DNA of 64,000 nucleotides, from the NCBI RefSeq assembly GCF_964340395.1, contig NC_135553.1, positions 9,584,501 through 9,648,500 on the forward strand, given 5' to 3'. Positions 13,201 through 28,300 of the stretch are shown here, piece after piece; within the stretch, counting starts at the first letter, position 1, and every line of letters begins with the position of its first letter. Source of the stretch: Glandiceps talaboti. Its lineage: Eukaryota; Hemichordata; Enteropneusta; Spengelidae. The notes under the pieces are model-generated. The model saw nothing but the letters and a program-made list of their open reading frames with translations. It was not told the DNA's origin and ran no database searches. The position numbers and the translations under genes are program-made.

Positions 13201-15579
13201 GAGAAATAAGTTCAACATGTAGGTTTTCATGGGATGTTTTAGTTACTTTCTGTTACTTGAAAAGTTTATTACTTGTCAATTTAATGAAAATATTTGACGT
13301 CGTGAATCAAATGTTGATGAAAGTACATTTTCATTTTTAAAAAAAGTTTTAAAAACCCAAGTCATAATAATTACTTCCTTTTCTGTAGCTGGTTGAAATC
13401 ATTAGCAGAATCATGGCTTTCCCAATCACCAGTCCACTGATGAAATTTGTCACTGGGCTAGAGGTGCTCCTTGAAAAGGCACAGGTAAGTTTGTCTTGAA
13501 AAAATTTCTGATGGCATTATGCAGATGAAAACAATGAGTAGAATTTCTCCCAACACCAGCATGCATGCAACCCCTACTCAATCACCTACTCTTTCACATC
13601 AGATTTTTGAAATACTTTCATGACACACTCCAAAGAACACTGTCACATATACTGTGATAACAGTTTGTCAAATGTTTTATAAGAAAATTTGTACTAAACT
13701 TTGTCATTTTTATTGACGGCTATGTTAGTTCACAGCATTTTCTTCTAGCCAGTACAGTTTATGTTCTTCATGGCCCAGCACCAGCAACGGAAAATACGAG
13801 TGACCTAAGGGGTTTGTCACTGCTCGTCTAGTGACGCATAGTGACTAAGCCCCTTCAGGTCACTCATATTTTCCTTGGCTGAATGAAGAAAAATATTGAG
13901 GAATAACTTCTAATTGTTTTTCATGTCCATTTTGTAGGAATGGGAATCTAATGCATCCAGACAGGTATCAGTACAGACTCATCTAGACAGCATTACACAA
14001 ATGATTATACAGTGGAGGAAGATAGAACTCAGGTAAACTTAGTCTTTGTATGGAGTAGATTATTCAGAATTTCTTGAGGTGTAATATCCTAACCTAGCAA
14101 TGTGTTGATCTATCATATTGCTGGTTAGGTTATATACAATTTTTTAAGATAAACTCAGTACCGATCACAAAGCCTTTGGTGTTTTTGTAAGTATCACCAA
14201 ATAGATTCAATTGATACAGTATATATTTTGATGTCCTGGCTGCTTTTCCTTTGTTTGGTAATCTCTAAGATTCAAAATGGTACATTTTCAATTTTTCAGT
14301 TGCTGGTCATCTTGTCTCAACATGGTGGTGTACAAATATGTACTCAAAGCCTGCAAGAGATGGTATCATTTATACCAGCTAGTGGAATACTACTTGGCTC
14401 ATCCACAAGATAGCGATGAAGGATGTGATGTTGCCATGGGAGAGGAGTCAGTTGCCCTAGCAACCAGTGATGAGTTGCATGAGAAGGAGGCAAGCGGTAT
14501 CAATAAGTTTGTGAGGAACCTCCAGCAGTTCATGGAAGGAACTAGTCTGGGAGAGTTTTCCTGTAGACTTCAGATGATGATGGCTTTTCACTGCCAAGCT
14601 GTACAGACTGCAGAGACGCCTGAACAAGGTAAGTTATAATGGAACTGCATTTAATAAGAGACTGCATGAAAGTCACGTAAACAGATTCAGGATGCTTAAA
14701 ACCATGGAAACATGTTTTGCATTTGCAAGTAACGAGAGAAGTGAATTTGGTTCATTTCAGTTCTAACGAAATGCAAGTGATGTGCATCGTTTATAGTAGT
14801 GCATAATTTGAAATGTTCTGTGATCTTACTAATGAATTACGTGTGAACACTATACATGAGGCTGTTGCTCATATAAGTTCAACTTATTTGTTACTGTGAG
14901 ACATACATGTAAGTGTACGAAGCGTGTAGTCAAAAATTTCAGATACTAATTCCTACGTTTGTGTTTTGAAGAAATATGTAATTTGATACACAATACACGT
15001 GATTGTTTAGTGTAGTTCATGTGTTACCGTCATGGTAAATTATTTTTGAAATTTGACTTTTACAGGAAAGGTTGTGAACATACTGTGGAATGTGTACCAG
15101 TACTACAAGCAATTCTTACCAGCTGTAGAGGCTAAAATACAGGAATTAAGGAAACCTATTGAAAAAGAACTGAAGGTAAGAGATACCAATAGACTGGGGG
15201 GCGGGGGGGGGGGGGGGTGTATTTGTTCCAGAGGGAGAGAATGAGAGTGTATATGAGTGTCCATTTGTCTGTTCATGTGTTCGGATATAAATTTACAAGA
15301 TAACATTAAGTTAGGGCTAAAAAAATCTTGTCTTCATTTTTGCATGTAGTTTGTATTCCCACATCTATCAACAAATATTGTATGGCCTTGTCAAATGTAA
15401 AGTTTAAAGACAGCTATACATATTGCCATAACTGTGTTTTGATTGCTTATCCATCTGTCTGCAACCTTTCACAGGGTTTTGTGAAGATAGCAAGATGGAG
15501 TGATATGAACTTCTGGGCCATGAAGCAATATGTGGAGAAATCACACCGGACTCTTCATAAATACAGGAAGAAATTTGAG
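369..15579 (+). CDS. MDN1: MDN1 exons 1-18 of the window (linker region)
   Basis: Exons: 369-499, 1189-1352, 2127-2467, 3067-3313, 4016-4310, 4654-4925, 5645-6122, 7028-7219, 8016-8363, 8971-9161, 9663-9921, 11266-11548, 12432-12685, 13389-13484, 13938-14032, 14300-14628, 15066-15175, 15475-15579. They encode the long helical linker between the AAA ring and the acidic tail. Two stretches strongly recall vertebrate midasin. One is WRKIELSCWSSCL, split across the 14032/14300 junction. The other is GFVKIARWSDMNFWAMK, followed by VEKSHRTL, in the 15475 exon. Phase bookkeeping was checked exon by exon; for example, 1-nt and 2-nt overhangs at 2467/3067 and 9161/9663 restore sensible codons. The 8971-9161 and 13389-13484 exons are too short or too closed to show as long ORFs and were placed from splice sites and frame. 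Confidence 0.92.
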
Positions 15580-18500
15580 GTAAAACTAATCATTTTGTAA
15601 CATTTTCATAGCAATCATACAACCATAGATTCTACTTGTGTGTGTGATATAACTTCTTTGTGTCTTTAGATTTGTTGGTATTTTTAATAGTTCATGTGAA
15701 AGGAGGTAGATATAGTGTTCTACATACTGAAGCATAGATTATTCTCTTCCTTCCAAGCTGTATGACATACCTGCATGGTACACAGAGAGAGGGGATTAAT
15801 ATAACCATAACTTGCTATTGGCAGAACCCAAACTTGGTATTTACACATAGCATATAAATAATTCTTGATACTTGTAACAGAATTTTACCACTTATGCATG
15901 TCATAAAGTCATTGATCATTCCATTTCTCAGTGGACTCGATGACTGCCACTCTTTATGCTGCACATGCATTACTATAGGCCTGAGAGAATAAGTCATCCT
16001 TCTTGTTCTATTTTACTCTCTAGCATGAGGTAAAATGCTATTGCAGGTACTGAGAATAAGTCAACCTTCTTGTTCTATTTTACTCTCTAGCATGAGGTAA
16101 AATACTATTGCAGGTACTGAGAATAAGTCAACCTTCTTGTTCTATTTTGACTCTCTAGTGTGAGATAAAATGCTATGCAGGAACTTAGAATCCAATGACA
16201 CCATGTACATTTGTGCATACACAAAATGTATGTAGACTAACTTTGTTGAAGAAACCGCTGATAATTCCATTAGCTGTTCCAAAAATGCCAGAAGATGATA
16301 TTTTCAAAAGTGACTACGAATCATGAATGATATTACACATTAGTTTTCTTGTAATATTTGTGCATGAGCATCATAGCAATTGTATGATGTGTTGAATGAC
16401 AAAAAAATTGTTGTAATCTTCACAAAATACACGAGCTGTAAATTGCGTGCATATTTGATTTATTTATTTATTAAATATCTTAATAGTATTTTTGTGGTGC
16501 ACTAAAACTTCAATTTTAAATGTCAGTTTTTTGAAAATGATAGAAAAAACATGTTCTCTTGTAGGCAAATGACCAAGAAATGTATTCTCTTAAAAAAAGT
16601 GATCATACATGTACAAAACAAATAACTGCACTCTTACAAATCCTATTGGTTTTCAGTGTTTTGTGCATCAAAATGAATGCAAGACATGAATTTGAACAGA
16701 ACAAGATGTTGATATTGTTTATACTATGCAATAGATGTGGCACCAACAGAAATATTTTTCACAATATAAATCTGTACAAATCATATCCATGAAATTCCCA
16801 TGACAAGCAAATTTGGGAAATGATTGCAGACACAAAATAATGGGAGCATTTTAAAGGCTCATGATTCAATCCCAGGTTCTCATATGGGTGCTATCTTATC
16901 AGTGTAGCCATAAAGATTGAATGACTCATACTTTTGTCTTGGACTTTTCTATAGCTCTGTCAGATGACTGTTTTTCACACCAAATTTTAAACCTAATCCG
17001 TACTGGGCCTTTTTATGTCAATTTAGACATTAGATTAAATGCATAAGATGGAATCTTACTCAGTTTCAGTTTTTATACTGCCTTGTTTAGAATCATTGCA
17101 GTCAGACTCAGAGGTGATCAAATGATGTTGAAGTTGTTCTTCAATGGCAGCAAAGTTACTTGATAACACTTGTAAATCCCTCTGGTTGGAGAAGAGTCTT
17201 AATTGATGCACCCACTTCAGGGCGTCTTGGTACGAGTTGATACGTAGTTCATCTGTATCTCCATTGTTTGTCTGGATTATGCTGTTTTCTGGTGATGAGT
17301 CAAGATTCTGTGGGTTTACAGTCCATTCTACATTGCTATCTGGTGAATTAGGATTCTGTTGGCTCTCAGTTTCTGAGATGTCATTCGGTTCTGATTTCAC
17401 TACATACCAATTTGATGCAACATAGATTTCTTGTGAGTCAGTGTTAAGCTGGTGTTGTGATTTGATTTCTGTTTGTGGCGAGTCCTTGCTTTCAGTATGT
17501 ATCGCAAGTGTTGAGTTTGATTGCCTGATGGGCAGATGTTCCCTAGCTGCCATGCAGTGTGTTGATGGTATGGCAGTCTGTGTCACAGTTGGTGAGTTTG
17601 ATTCACAGGTCTCGCATTCCCTACAGTTGGTTGATTGTGTTTCAGTATGTATTACAAGTGTTGAATCTGTTTGACTTGTCGGGCATTCCCTGCAGTGTGT
17701 TGGTGGTGATATAGCTGTAGTCCTACTGTAGTTCCAGGGCTTATCAAAGACGGTCATCAGTTGTGATGTTGGCATTGTTTCTGTGTCCCTATCCTCAAGA
17801 CAGTTTGTGTGAATAGTGACGTGAGAGTTCAATGACTCCTGGTTACTTTGACCACCCTGTAGTTGTTGAGGGAGCTGTTCACATATACTGTTTTTGTCAC
17901 CATGGCTTTCAAAATCATGACGCTCAGCAAAAACTGGTACTTCTTGAGTATTCACCATAGTTTTGTCAAAAATAGGGTTAGGTTCATTGTTCATAGCCCT
18001 GAACAAGTTCTTGTGCCGTTTCTTAAAACTCTCTAGCCATCCATTTGATCCTTTGAACTGTGGTTTGTTCAACTGCCTTGCAATGCTGCGAGCCTGTTCC
18101 TGCAGCATTGGTCCCGAGATATGAACACTTTGTGAGCACATCTGCAGCAACCATTGAAGTGTCAAATTGTTGACATCGTCGTTGACACGACAACTCGATC
18201 TTATTCTTTTCCTGTTGTTGTCAAAGCTGGTTCCAAATGATTCTAGTATCTCCTGCTTCCTCTTCAAAATGGTATTGACTTGACCTTTACAGATGTTGAA
18301 TAGCCTGGCCAGGTGTCGTTGACTTTTACCTTGACTTTGATGGATCAGTTTGACTTTTTCACCCAGAGTGAGTTCATTACGTTTGTGTCTGATTGACTCC
18401 ATTATTGCAGATGGATGGTTGTAGAGGGTTGTGCACCCAGAAATGATTGTTGCTGTGTAACACAAGCACTCAGCCTGGAATACGTTTGTTATCAGATATT

Positions 18501-20891
18501 AACAATCGTTGTGTACAGGCAGAGGTTATAATGTGTACTACAGGTGTACTGTACTCTATAAGAGTTCAAGGTCATTAATTTGGTCCAGTATTTGTAGTTG
18601 TGTTCAAAATTTAAAACCCGAGAGGTAGAGTTCAGTGTACATGTATGCATCTGATCCAAGTATAATCCACAGCTACAATTCAATGCAACACCTTTCAGAG
18701 AAAGTGTGATACTTGATTACACATGCGTAGTATTACAATGTATAGTAGTCTATTCAATCCTCAATGTTGATAATGCCTTGCTGATCATTCCACTGAATTT
18801 ACAATTACTCCCAGTTATAAGACATTTACACTTCTGTAGCAAGTCATTTTAGGATATGGAAAAGACTATCACCTCCTGTGTGCACACTTCAATGTTTTGC
18901 TGAATGCTGTATTAAATCCCATCATAATGTGGCTCTCTGCAGTTCAGCGCATCCGTGTGTGTGCAGGGAAGCCGGCCATGTTAGTAGTGACCTCATTATC
19001 ATAACACATTAACAGGCACCTGATTTTATCACCTGACTTGGGTTAAAAGGTCAAGGTTTTGACTTCATGAATATTGATGAAAACAGCCTGAATAGAAAAT
19101 GTCCTGTGAAAACCTGTGGTTGTTCACACTACTGCAGTACTTTTTGGAGAAAGAAATTTTGAGAGCAGACATGTTTTTTTGGGGGAAGAAATTTCAGGAG
19201 CAAATGTATTCTTTTGGTGCAGAATAAGAAAATGGAGCTATTTTTTCAGATGCATAGAAATAGCAAATGAAAAAAAAACCATGAATTTACTTCTATATGT
19301 TCAGGAATATGGACTGGTTGTATTTTAATTATTCTAAGTATTCATATTCTTAGCTCCTATTAATTAGTCTTTTGTGTCCATTTGACCTTTGACCTCAGTA
19401 TAAGTAGTTTAATAGAAACAGTTTACAGACTGATTGTGATAGACTTGTGGAACTGTATAAGGTACCCCACAAATCAAGTTTTGCATTTATGTATTTTGCT
19501 ATATCTGTTTATTTGGTGTCATTGAATTATCTTTATAAATTTTTGTCTTGCAATTTTGTAAAATTTGTGGAATTGTATAGTTACAGTTGTAATGGTAACA
19601 ATACAGGACTTCCTAAAATCAATAGTTGCACAAATTTGAACGCATGAATATTCACAATAAGATAAAAATGTAACGAAAGTGAACAAAATTTGAACAGTAT
19701 CTTGACTTCTTGTACATCCATGCATACTTCATATACGTACATAAACTGTGCCAGAAAGTGTACATTGAACAGTCCTTGCCATAGTCTGCATGTTTCTTAT
19801 AAATGTTGTGTGCAAGACTTCAAAATTGCAAATTTTCTGTAAAACTCATCCTTCTGTTTGCTTCTTTTGTAGAGTGCATTATTGGAGCTTGCCAGGAATG
19901 TGTTCACGGACAGCAATATTGGCAACAAGGAGAACCAGAACCAGCAGACTCTAACGATATCACAGGTTGACATGTTTGTGTCTCCACACAGTATGAAAGT
20001 AAGATTTTAACCCTTGCTCTGCATTACTCAATATTTGTATGAGAGGAAATCTGATGTTAAAGATAGCATTTTAGTTCAAGAGGTATAGCTGCAATTGCAC
20101 TTGAACTTGAATGGAAAAAAACGTGAAACCTGTCTGAAAAGAACACTATCTTCCATCTACCACTACCCGTATTAGAAATACCTGATATATTTAAGGTGAC
20201 TTTAGAAAGAATTTTAACATGAGCCTCTGCTGACTATTCTGGCAAACCTGTCCACAGAGTTTCCACAGTAATAGGTTTCACTGTATCTACACTGATGTCT
20301 ATGACAATAGTAAACTTCTGTCATAGATATATTGTATGGTTTTGAGTGTTCCGATATTGACATAATGTATGCTTCATAGTTAGCACAATAACACTTTGAT
20401 ACACTTTGTAACTGCCATGTTTTTATCATTTACCCAGGATTACTTTGATGACCTAGACGAATCTTCACCACTAGAGGGCATACTTCCAAGACTGCCATTC
20501 CTGTACTCCAAAATGACAAAGTTATGTCATAAGATGTTCAAAACATCATACTACCCAGAACTAATCACTTCAATTGACGACTTTACCGGCGATGTTATTG
20601 ATACAGTTCATCAACTCCAAGCACTGGACGTAACAAAGGTATTGTGCATTGTTCATGCATTTTATCATAAAAAGTATTAAAAAGGTCCATGATTCAATCC
20701 TAGGTTCTCACGGTTAGTGCTATGTTATCAGTGGTGCCACTCTTTTGTTCCTGATCCACTTTTTTTATCGTCCTGCCAGACAATTGTTTTGTTTGCCCAA
20801 ATTGAAGTCTAATGCTACATGGGCCTTTAAGAACACCTACAAATAATGGCTCAAAGTGAGAGACATGGGTGGTCTTTCAATATTTCAATAT

Positions 20892-20930
<39 letters not shown>

Positions 20931-22705
20931 TTTGTTTGTTTGTTGATCATGTAATAAAGAATACACATACAACAAAGAATGTAAAAAAAAAGACATACAA
21001 ACACAAGATGTAGAAAGAGACACATATTTTGTTCTGACTGTAGTCTTATGTAGTATTGTGACAAGTGTTTGCTTCATCAATATCCTCTCCATGCAGATAT
21101 TTCAGAAATGTTTTCAACAATACAAAGGAACAGCACATAGTGTTTTCGCTTCTGTTGTATGTAAGGTGATAGACAACCCTCACCCACTAAAATACAAGAC
21201 TTTTTTGTCATGTCAATCATATCTGTAGGATGCTGATAAAAAGAAACAGAAGTCAGAGGCTAAACACATCAATGTGAGGAAGAGGAAAGCTCTGTCTGAT
21301 CTCTTCAAATACTTGTCAACCATCGGTTTGTCATACAGGAAAGGACTGACTTCATCTCAACAAAGTGAACAGCATCAAGCTATGCATGCCCAGCCAATAG
21401 ATATCAACACTGCTTTTATGCAAACAACGACACGCACATCTGGCAGGTAAGGGTATGGTTGGCTTCAGCTGTTGGTAATTGTTAATGTTAGCCAGAAACT
21501 CAGCTGTGTCTCTTGTGTTCAGATGCTCAGGCTGTGATCTAGATGGTGTTGTGCAGTTCTTTACAGAGAGAAATGCTTCAGTTTTGATATTCATCTTCCC
21601 CTTTGTTCCACAATTGGTAATCTTCAGTCACAGACTTCTTGCCCCCTCCCCCCTCCACTGACCTTGTTCCACAATTGGTAGTCTTTGATCATAAACTTCT
21701 CCTCCCCATTGATTACAAACCCCACTCATTTCGTCTCATTTTCCAATACCAATACTCTTGTGATCAGAATAAGATCTAATTTTGTCAGAATACAATTTCA
21801 AAATGAACATTTTCAAGGTCGACTATTTTGAGGTAATAAAAGTTTAATTGATTTGTTTTAGGGATGCCACGGCTGCTGAGATGAGTGCATTCTGGGAAGG
21901 TTGTCAACACTACTACTACAGATGTATTGCAAGGAAGGCTTCACTGTATGCTGCTCTAGTCACTCCATCAAAGGTAATTTTAAATAATTATTTGACCTTG
22001 AGGATGAAGGTCAAGGTCAAATGTCAAAGTCTCATACCACACCATACCATGTTGTTTTCTATTCTGTCCGACTTTCAGACTATTGAAACATTTCGTTATT
22101 GCTGTATTAGTCTGTAGGAAAGCTAGTGTTTAAGAAAAAAAGCGCCCTCACACATTGGTCAACCCCTCTCAGGAGAGGGAGAAAGGAGGCCAGTGAGGGC
22201 AGAGCGATGCAACGTATTGCATAGTCTAGGATATATTTTACCAACTCACTGCCTGAGATATATCCAGCTTTAGATTTCAGGAGAGGTGAGAAAGATAAGG
22301 CACTGTTAAACTAAGGGTTGGTCTGTGCACCTCACTGTCTTGAAATTTTCTGATGTCATGTCTGGTGTGTCATTGCAGGAACTTGGAGTGGCTAATATAG
22401 ACAGAGTAAAAGGATTTACAGAACACCTCATACAGATTGTTACCAAGCAGAGAGAGGAATTATCACTACTTGTCAGTGATGTCATTTGTCTAAGGTAAGA
22501 GTTGTACTTTAAATACAGTATTGACAAGACCCGTAACCCCAGTGTAGATGACTCAGCTAATGTACATCAACTGTAAACAAAAACATCAACATTTGATTTG
22601 TTACGTAAATTATTTTGAATTTAAATCTGTGTCAAGCTACAAGAATATGTTAAAATATAGAGTGAAGAGTCCAATCAATTTGTACATATACATACCACTG
22701 ATTGT

Positions 22706-22746
<41 letters not shown>

Positions 22747-25268
22747 CTATTGATTTTGTGGTGCTTGCGATGTCACTTCTGTCACTTCATTTCTGAAAGT
22801 ATCATGGCCACAGAGAACATCCTGCAACTATTCCCAAGTACACCACAAACGCCTTGGCATATTCATGTGTCATGGAATTCTGTTATTGTAACCATTTCTG
22901 AGCTGAGATTGTACCAGTGGTTGGAGCATACCTGAATCATGATCCATGATACGACTCTGGTGACCGATGTTTCAGTTGACTAACATAGACACAAACTAAA
23001 TCTATTGTATTGTATTGTATTGTTCTTCAATGTGGTAGATTACAAAATTGGGTGATAGTAGTTCCTTTGTTGTGTGTATCTAATCACCCGGTGGCCAACA
23101 TTGGAAGTCCCAAAACAGTGCACTGCAAGTTTATGAAACGAATTTTCAGAGAGCCACCCTACTGACACTATAATTAAACCAATGTCCATTCATTATCTTA
23201 TCACTGTTGTATCAACATGTTACGACAACAGTTTTAGTTTGTGTATGTCTTAGTAAACTGAAGCCTTGATTACCAGACTAATATATTTTGCATCCATCAT
23301 AAATTGAAGAAACTAATTCTTTATTTTTCATCACTTACAGAAAACAATTGTTCACACTAGAGCATTTCAAGTCAAGTATTTGTAGTAGAGACAGTAACAA
23401 AGTCAGAATGCCAGTACAGAAAGAACTCCACCAGTGGATCTGTACAACCAAGGACTTGGCTGACAAAGCTCAGAATACACTGCAGCAGGTCAAGCTGGTC
23501 TTACAGTGCTGTCCAGAGAAGAGAGAGAAGTTGGTGTATCCGTCACCCACACTGCCAAGTCAGTTAGCTAAAATAGAACTAGCCAGGAAAAGGAATGATA
23601 CATGGAATGAAGTCTCTGAGAAACTACAAGTAAGAGAGTTTTTGTTGATAGAAATCAGAGTTTAGTAACGTTTTGTCAAACTGCTTTCTTCAGTTTTTTT
23701 AAAGAAATGTAACCACATAACTCATTATCTGTCACCAATTCTGTTCATAACTGCATATTTATAATTTTCCCCCTTCATTGATAGGCATCACTGTCAGAAG
23801 TATCTTCCATCAAAGCTGGACTAGATGAAGCCAGTCATAGGATGTCACTTTTTACTGTCAGCTCTTCACCGTACCTCTATTCATGGTAAGAACCGAGTGT
23901 GAAGTTTCAACCTGCATGGGAAATGCTTGAATGTGTAGATTATTGATAGAAAACTTTTTTGAAGTGATACTAACATAGCGTAAATTTGTATAACAAAGAC
24001 AGTTGATATCTCGCCTCCATGACTTTTTTGTAAAGGTTGTCTGTCATACAGTCAACTTCATAATTTACTGGTGTTTACTACAAGATTTATGGGTGAAAAG
24101 ACATTTGAAGATACTGCAAAACTTACTGAGAATCCCAACACCATATCAAAATGCTGCAACCAGTTCAATAACAGTTTATTCACATGGACTCGTCATCGTT
24201 TGTGTAAATTTCACAGGTCAGAGGTCACTCTTCTACAGACAGTCTACTCCAAACTACAGGTTGTGTATTCATCTCTTGAAAAAATTGAGAGTTTCATCAA
24301 TTTACCTGATACCCAGAGTCCAGCGCCAATGTTTTCCTCAGTTACTGTCATAAAAGATGATATCAGATCCAAATTGACTGAACTTGAGGTGTGGCTGGGC
24401 AAAGTGGATGCACCTCTATTGTCAACAGTTGAGAATGATGGAGAGGATAAAGAAACAGGTGTTATCAAGAAATATCAAGGAGATGTCGAAGAGTTTGTTA
24501 CCAAGATACTTGTAGCAATTCAGAAGCTTGTCAAGTCAAGAAAGATGAGAGAGGTGGAGAGCAAAGATGAGGATGATAATAATGAAGAGGATAATGATGA
24601 TGCGGATGAAAAGGGTAAGTCAAATGATGACTTCATTCAGGGTTGGTCAGAGCTACTTACCGTTTCACTTGCAGTAGAAGTTCACTTATAAAAATTATCT
24701 GAAGTAACTGAGTATACTACAGTGATCAACCAACGTAGTGATGTTTACTTTTGAAGTTTGTGTTGTATATTTCTAACTTCAAGTCATACATATTTCACCC
24801 CCCCCCCCCCCCCCAAAAAAAAAAAAAAAAAAAAAAAAAGGGAAGTTGCCAGCCAGCTGAAATGAACGATTTGTGACACAGACCTAGCACAATACCTATG
24901 TGTACATCATGTAACAGTTACAATTGTGAGCAGACGATTGCTGTGACAGCCCATATGTCATATGAAAAATTCAGCTATTCAACTATCCAAAACAATGGCT
25001 GTCTTGTTTGATATTGCAGAGACAGAAGACTTGCCTGGTCAGCTGCAGGACGATCACCTGAAGAAACTACTAGACAATGGTTTGACTGTAGATAAGGGAT
25101 ACTTAGACATTGAGAAGGTTACAGCTGGTATGGTACAACTTGTCAATGATCTAACCAAGTCTAGGAATGACTGTACAACTCTACAAGATATACAGGTAAT
25201 GGAGGTTGTGTTTTACAGCATGTTTGAAATCTGTTGACCATTACAATGTCTGTGTGTGTGTGTGTGTG

Positions 25269-25362
<94 letters not shown>

Positions 25363-28300
25363 CTTTAACATGTATTTTTTAGCCCCAAACAGGCAGAGTC
25401 CAGAAGAAGATGTACGAATTTCTTCCCATCTTTCTGTCTATGTATAAATCTGTGTCCAGCCATGTCTGTGACTTTTATGAGCCTAGTCTTGTTCAAACTT
25501 GACACCATGATATACTGTAGTTGGTATGCATGTCACTTAGAACTGCAACCATATCGTATTTGCCAAAATCCATAGACTCAGGGTCTGTGTAATCCATGAT
25601 GACATATGTAACAGAATAACAGAGTCATAAACTAAAACAAAAGTTGTGATAACTACCATCATTCATACTACATTGACTAATTCAGTGACCAAATTATTTG
25701 TTTTTGTTTTCTATTCAGGTTTGTGATAGATGTCTGTCTTCACTGCTACATGTCGTACCATTACTACACCAGTATGTAGGAGTGGTCAATCATCATCTAA
25801 CGACTACATTAGCATCTCATCGGTCTTCCTGTAAACTACTCTCTGTACTCCTAGGTGTATTTACAGAACTTGCTAGTAAGGTAAGGATGATTTTAGAGGC
25901 AAAACGTATGTGATATCTTATGATGGTTGATAGCTAAAAATATGACAAATATGTCCACATTCTTAGACAGTGACTTTGTATTATGGATGCAAGTATTGAA
26001 GAAACTGGTAAATTTCAGATATAGTCAGGTCTGGTCATGGTTAACCTGTACAGGTACATTTTTACCATAACATCAAATCAAATATAGTTGTTTGTCAACG
26101 TGTTATAGAGTCAAATTTAGGAAACTTAAAAGTTCGTAAAAACTGAATCAATTTACAGAAGCCAGTTGCTTTCATGCAAGTCTGACTCAGGATGAAAATA
26201 AAAAACTTGTTATTCAAAGGTAGTTTCCATAATTCACAGATGATGAAAAAAAAACCCCACCTTTCTATGATTGTATGATTATTGCATTCATTCATTCATT
26301 CATTCTTTCACACTCTACAGGGTTTCTGTATACCAGCTGAGTTTAGTGATGAAGCAGGTGGTGAGGGTTCTACACAGTTTGAAGACATTGAAGGTGCTGG
26401 TATGGGTGAAGGAGAAGGTGTCAAAGATGTTAGTGACCAAATTGAAAATGAAGATCAGGTAATTGTCATTTAATGGGGTTTAAAAGCGTCTGTAAAGTTT
26501 GTACCATTTACCATAGATGGACGTTATTGAAAGCATGATACAAATGGAAGCGATATTACTCTGGTAGTTGAGCCCTCAGTTTACTGAGATAGACACAAAC
26601 TAAAATTATTGTCACAACATGTTGATACAACAGTGATAAGCTATTGAATGGACTTTGGTTTAATTACAGTCTCAGTAGGAAGGCGTCTCGGAAAACTAGT
26701 TTATTTAGAGTGTCATGGACTTGCAGTGCTCTCTTAGGACTTCCAATGTTTACACTATGTTGATCACAGGGTGATTAGAATCAGCTGGATTACCAGTGTC
26801 GTAAATTAAAATTTGGCTAAAAACTTGGATACCAATACCAAAACTTAATACAGATGTACTGACAATACTTGTAGTGCAATTATTTGTAGCTCTCAATGGT
26901 TATTTTTCTTCACAGGTGCAAGATGTGAAAAAACAAGATGATGAAAACAAAGAAGATAATTTTGATGACCAACCAGATCTTCAAGATGAAGAAGAAGGTA
27001 TTGAGATGTCAGAAGACTTTGAAGGCAAACTACATGATGTAGACAAATCAGGTAATGAGTTGAATGTAGTAATTTCACATTATGTAGCTGGTGTAGTAGT
27101 TAATGCTTCAAGAAGGTACTGGGGGGATGGAGTCATTCAGTACCAGTAATTGAAATGTGCAAGATCGTTCAGACATGTAAATGAAGTTGCATGCTTACTG
27201 TTAGTATAAAAGGGGTAGTGGTAGTGTGTGTAGGAAACTGCAAAATAATACCTACCAGTACTAGCTAATATTTCCAGTTATAAGTCTTTTAAAAAAATGA
27301 GTGTCAATTTCACAGGGGGTTGTGGTTGTTGTGAAAATCATTCTCAGTTTATTTGACGTTTTCTGTCCCTGTAGAGCAACCTGAAGGGTCAGGAGATGAG
27401 AGTGAAGGTGAAGATGAGGAGAAACTAGACAAACAGATGGGGGAAGTGGATGGGGAGGAGAATGAAAAGTTGGACGAGAGGATGTGGGGAGATGACGAAG
27501 ATGAAGAAACAGAGGAGGAGAAAGAGGAAAAAGATGAGGTTGGTCCAGGGATGGATGAGGAAGAAAGTAAGATGGTTGCTAAGGACGATAACAAAGGTAA
27601 GAAAATGGTGACATGAATCTGTGTATGTATATTGTCTATATATTTATATTAAACATGATGACTGTCAATGTTGCTATTTCATCATGGAAATATTTTTATT
27701 TATTGATATTTGCAAATGATATAACCAATACTTCTGTCTCAATTCTCATTGATGGTAATTTGTTTAGTGTAATGTAATGGTAATTTAAAGTCAGACAATT
27801 TCTGAATTATCAATAATTAGAATATGATGTTTTGTATCAATTTCAAGATGCTGTTGATGACGATGAGAAGGGAAACAAAGGAAAAGATGAACAAGAACAG
27901 AAAGAGCAAGAGGAAGTCCAGCCTCATAATCTTGAACCCAAAGATGAGGTGAGTAGGATTTTAGATTTTGCTGAGGGCAGCAAATAGAATGTACCTGAAA
28001 TTCACCTTACAAGTACACAGAAAACTGATTGTCTTGCTAAGTGGTAAATGGTAAAATGCATGATAGTGTTCAGCCCAATCAGGCTTCTCAAATGACAACA
28101 CACACCTACAGTTCAGTACAAATTTGAAGTAATCAGATGATAGTGTGGCATGACATGTCATATCATACAGATTAGCTATGTTCTGTGAAGATTGTGGCAC
28201 TAAATATTTGCAAATGTAGAGATTGAGATTTCTTGTTGTTCACTTCACAGTTTATTTTCACATCAGATGCATTGACACTTGTACAGATGTATAGAGGGAG

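Noticed and set aside
18403-18465. Upstream extension of the Tigger-derived protein
   Set aside because: The in-frame codons upstream begin at TTG. The first ATG is at 18402 and is followed directly by the HTH domain.
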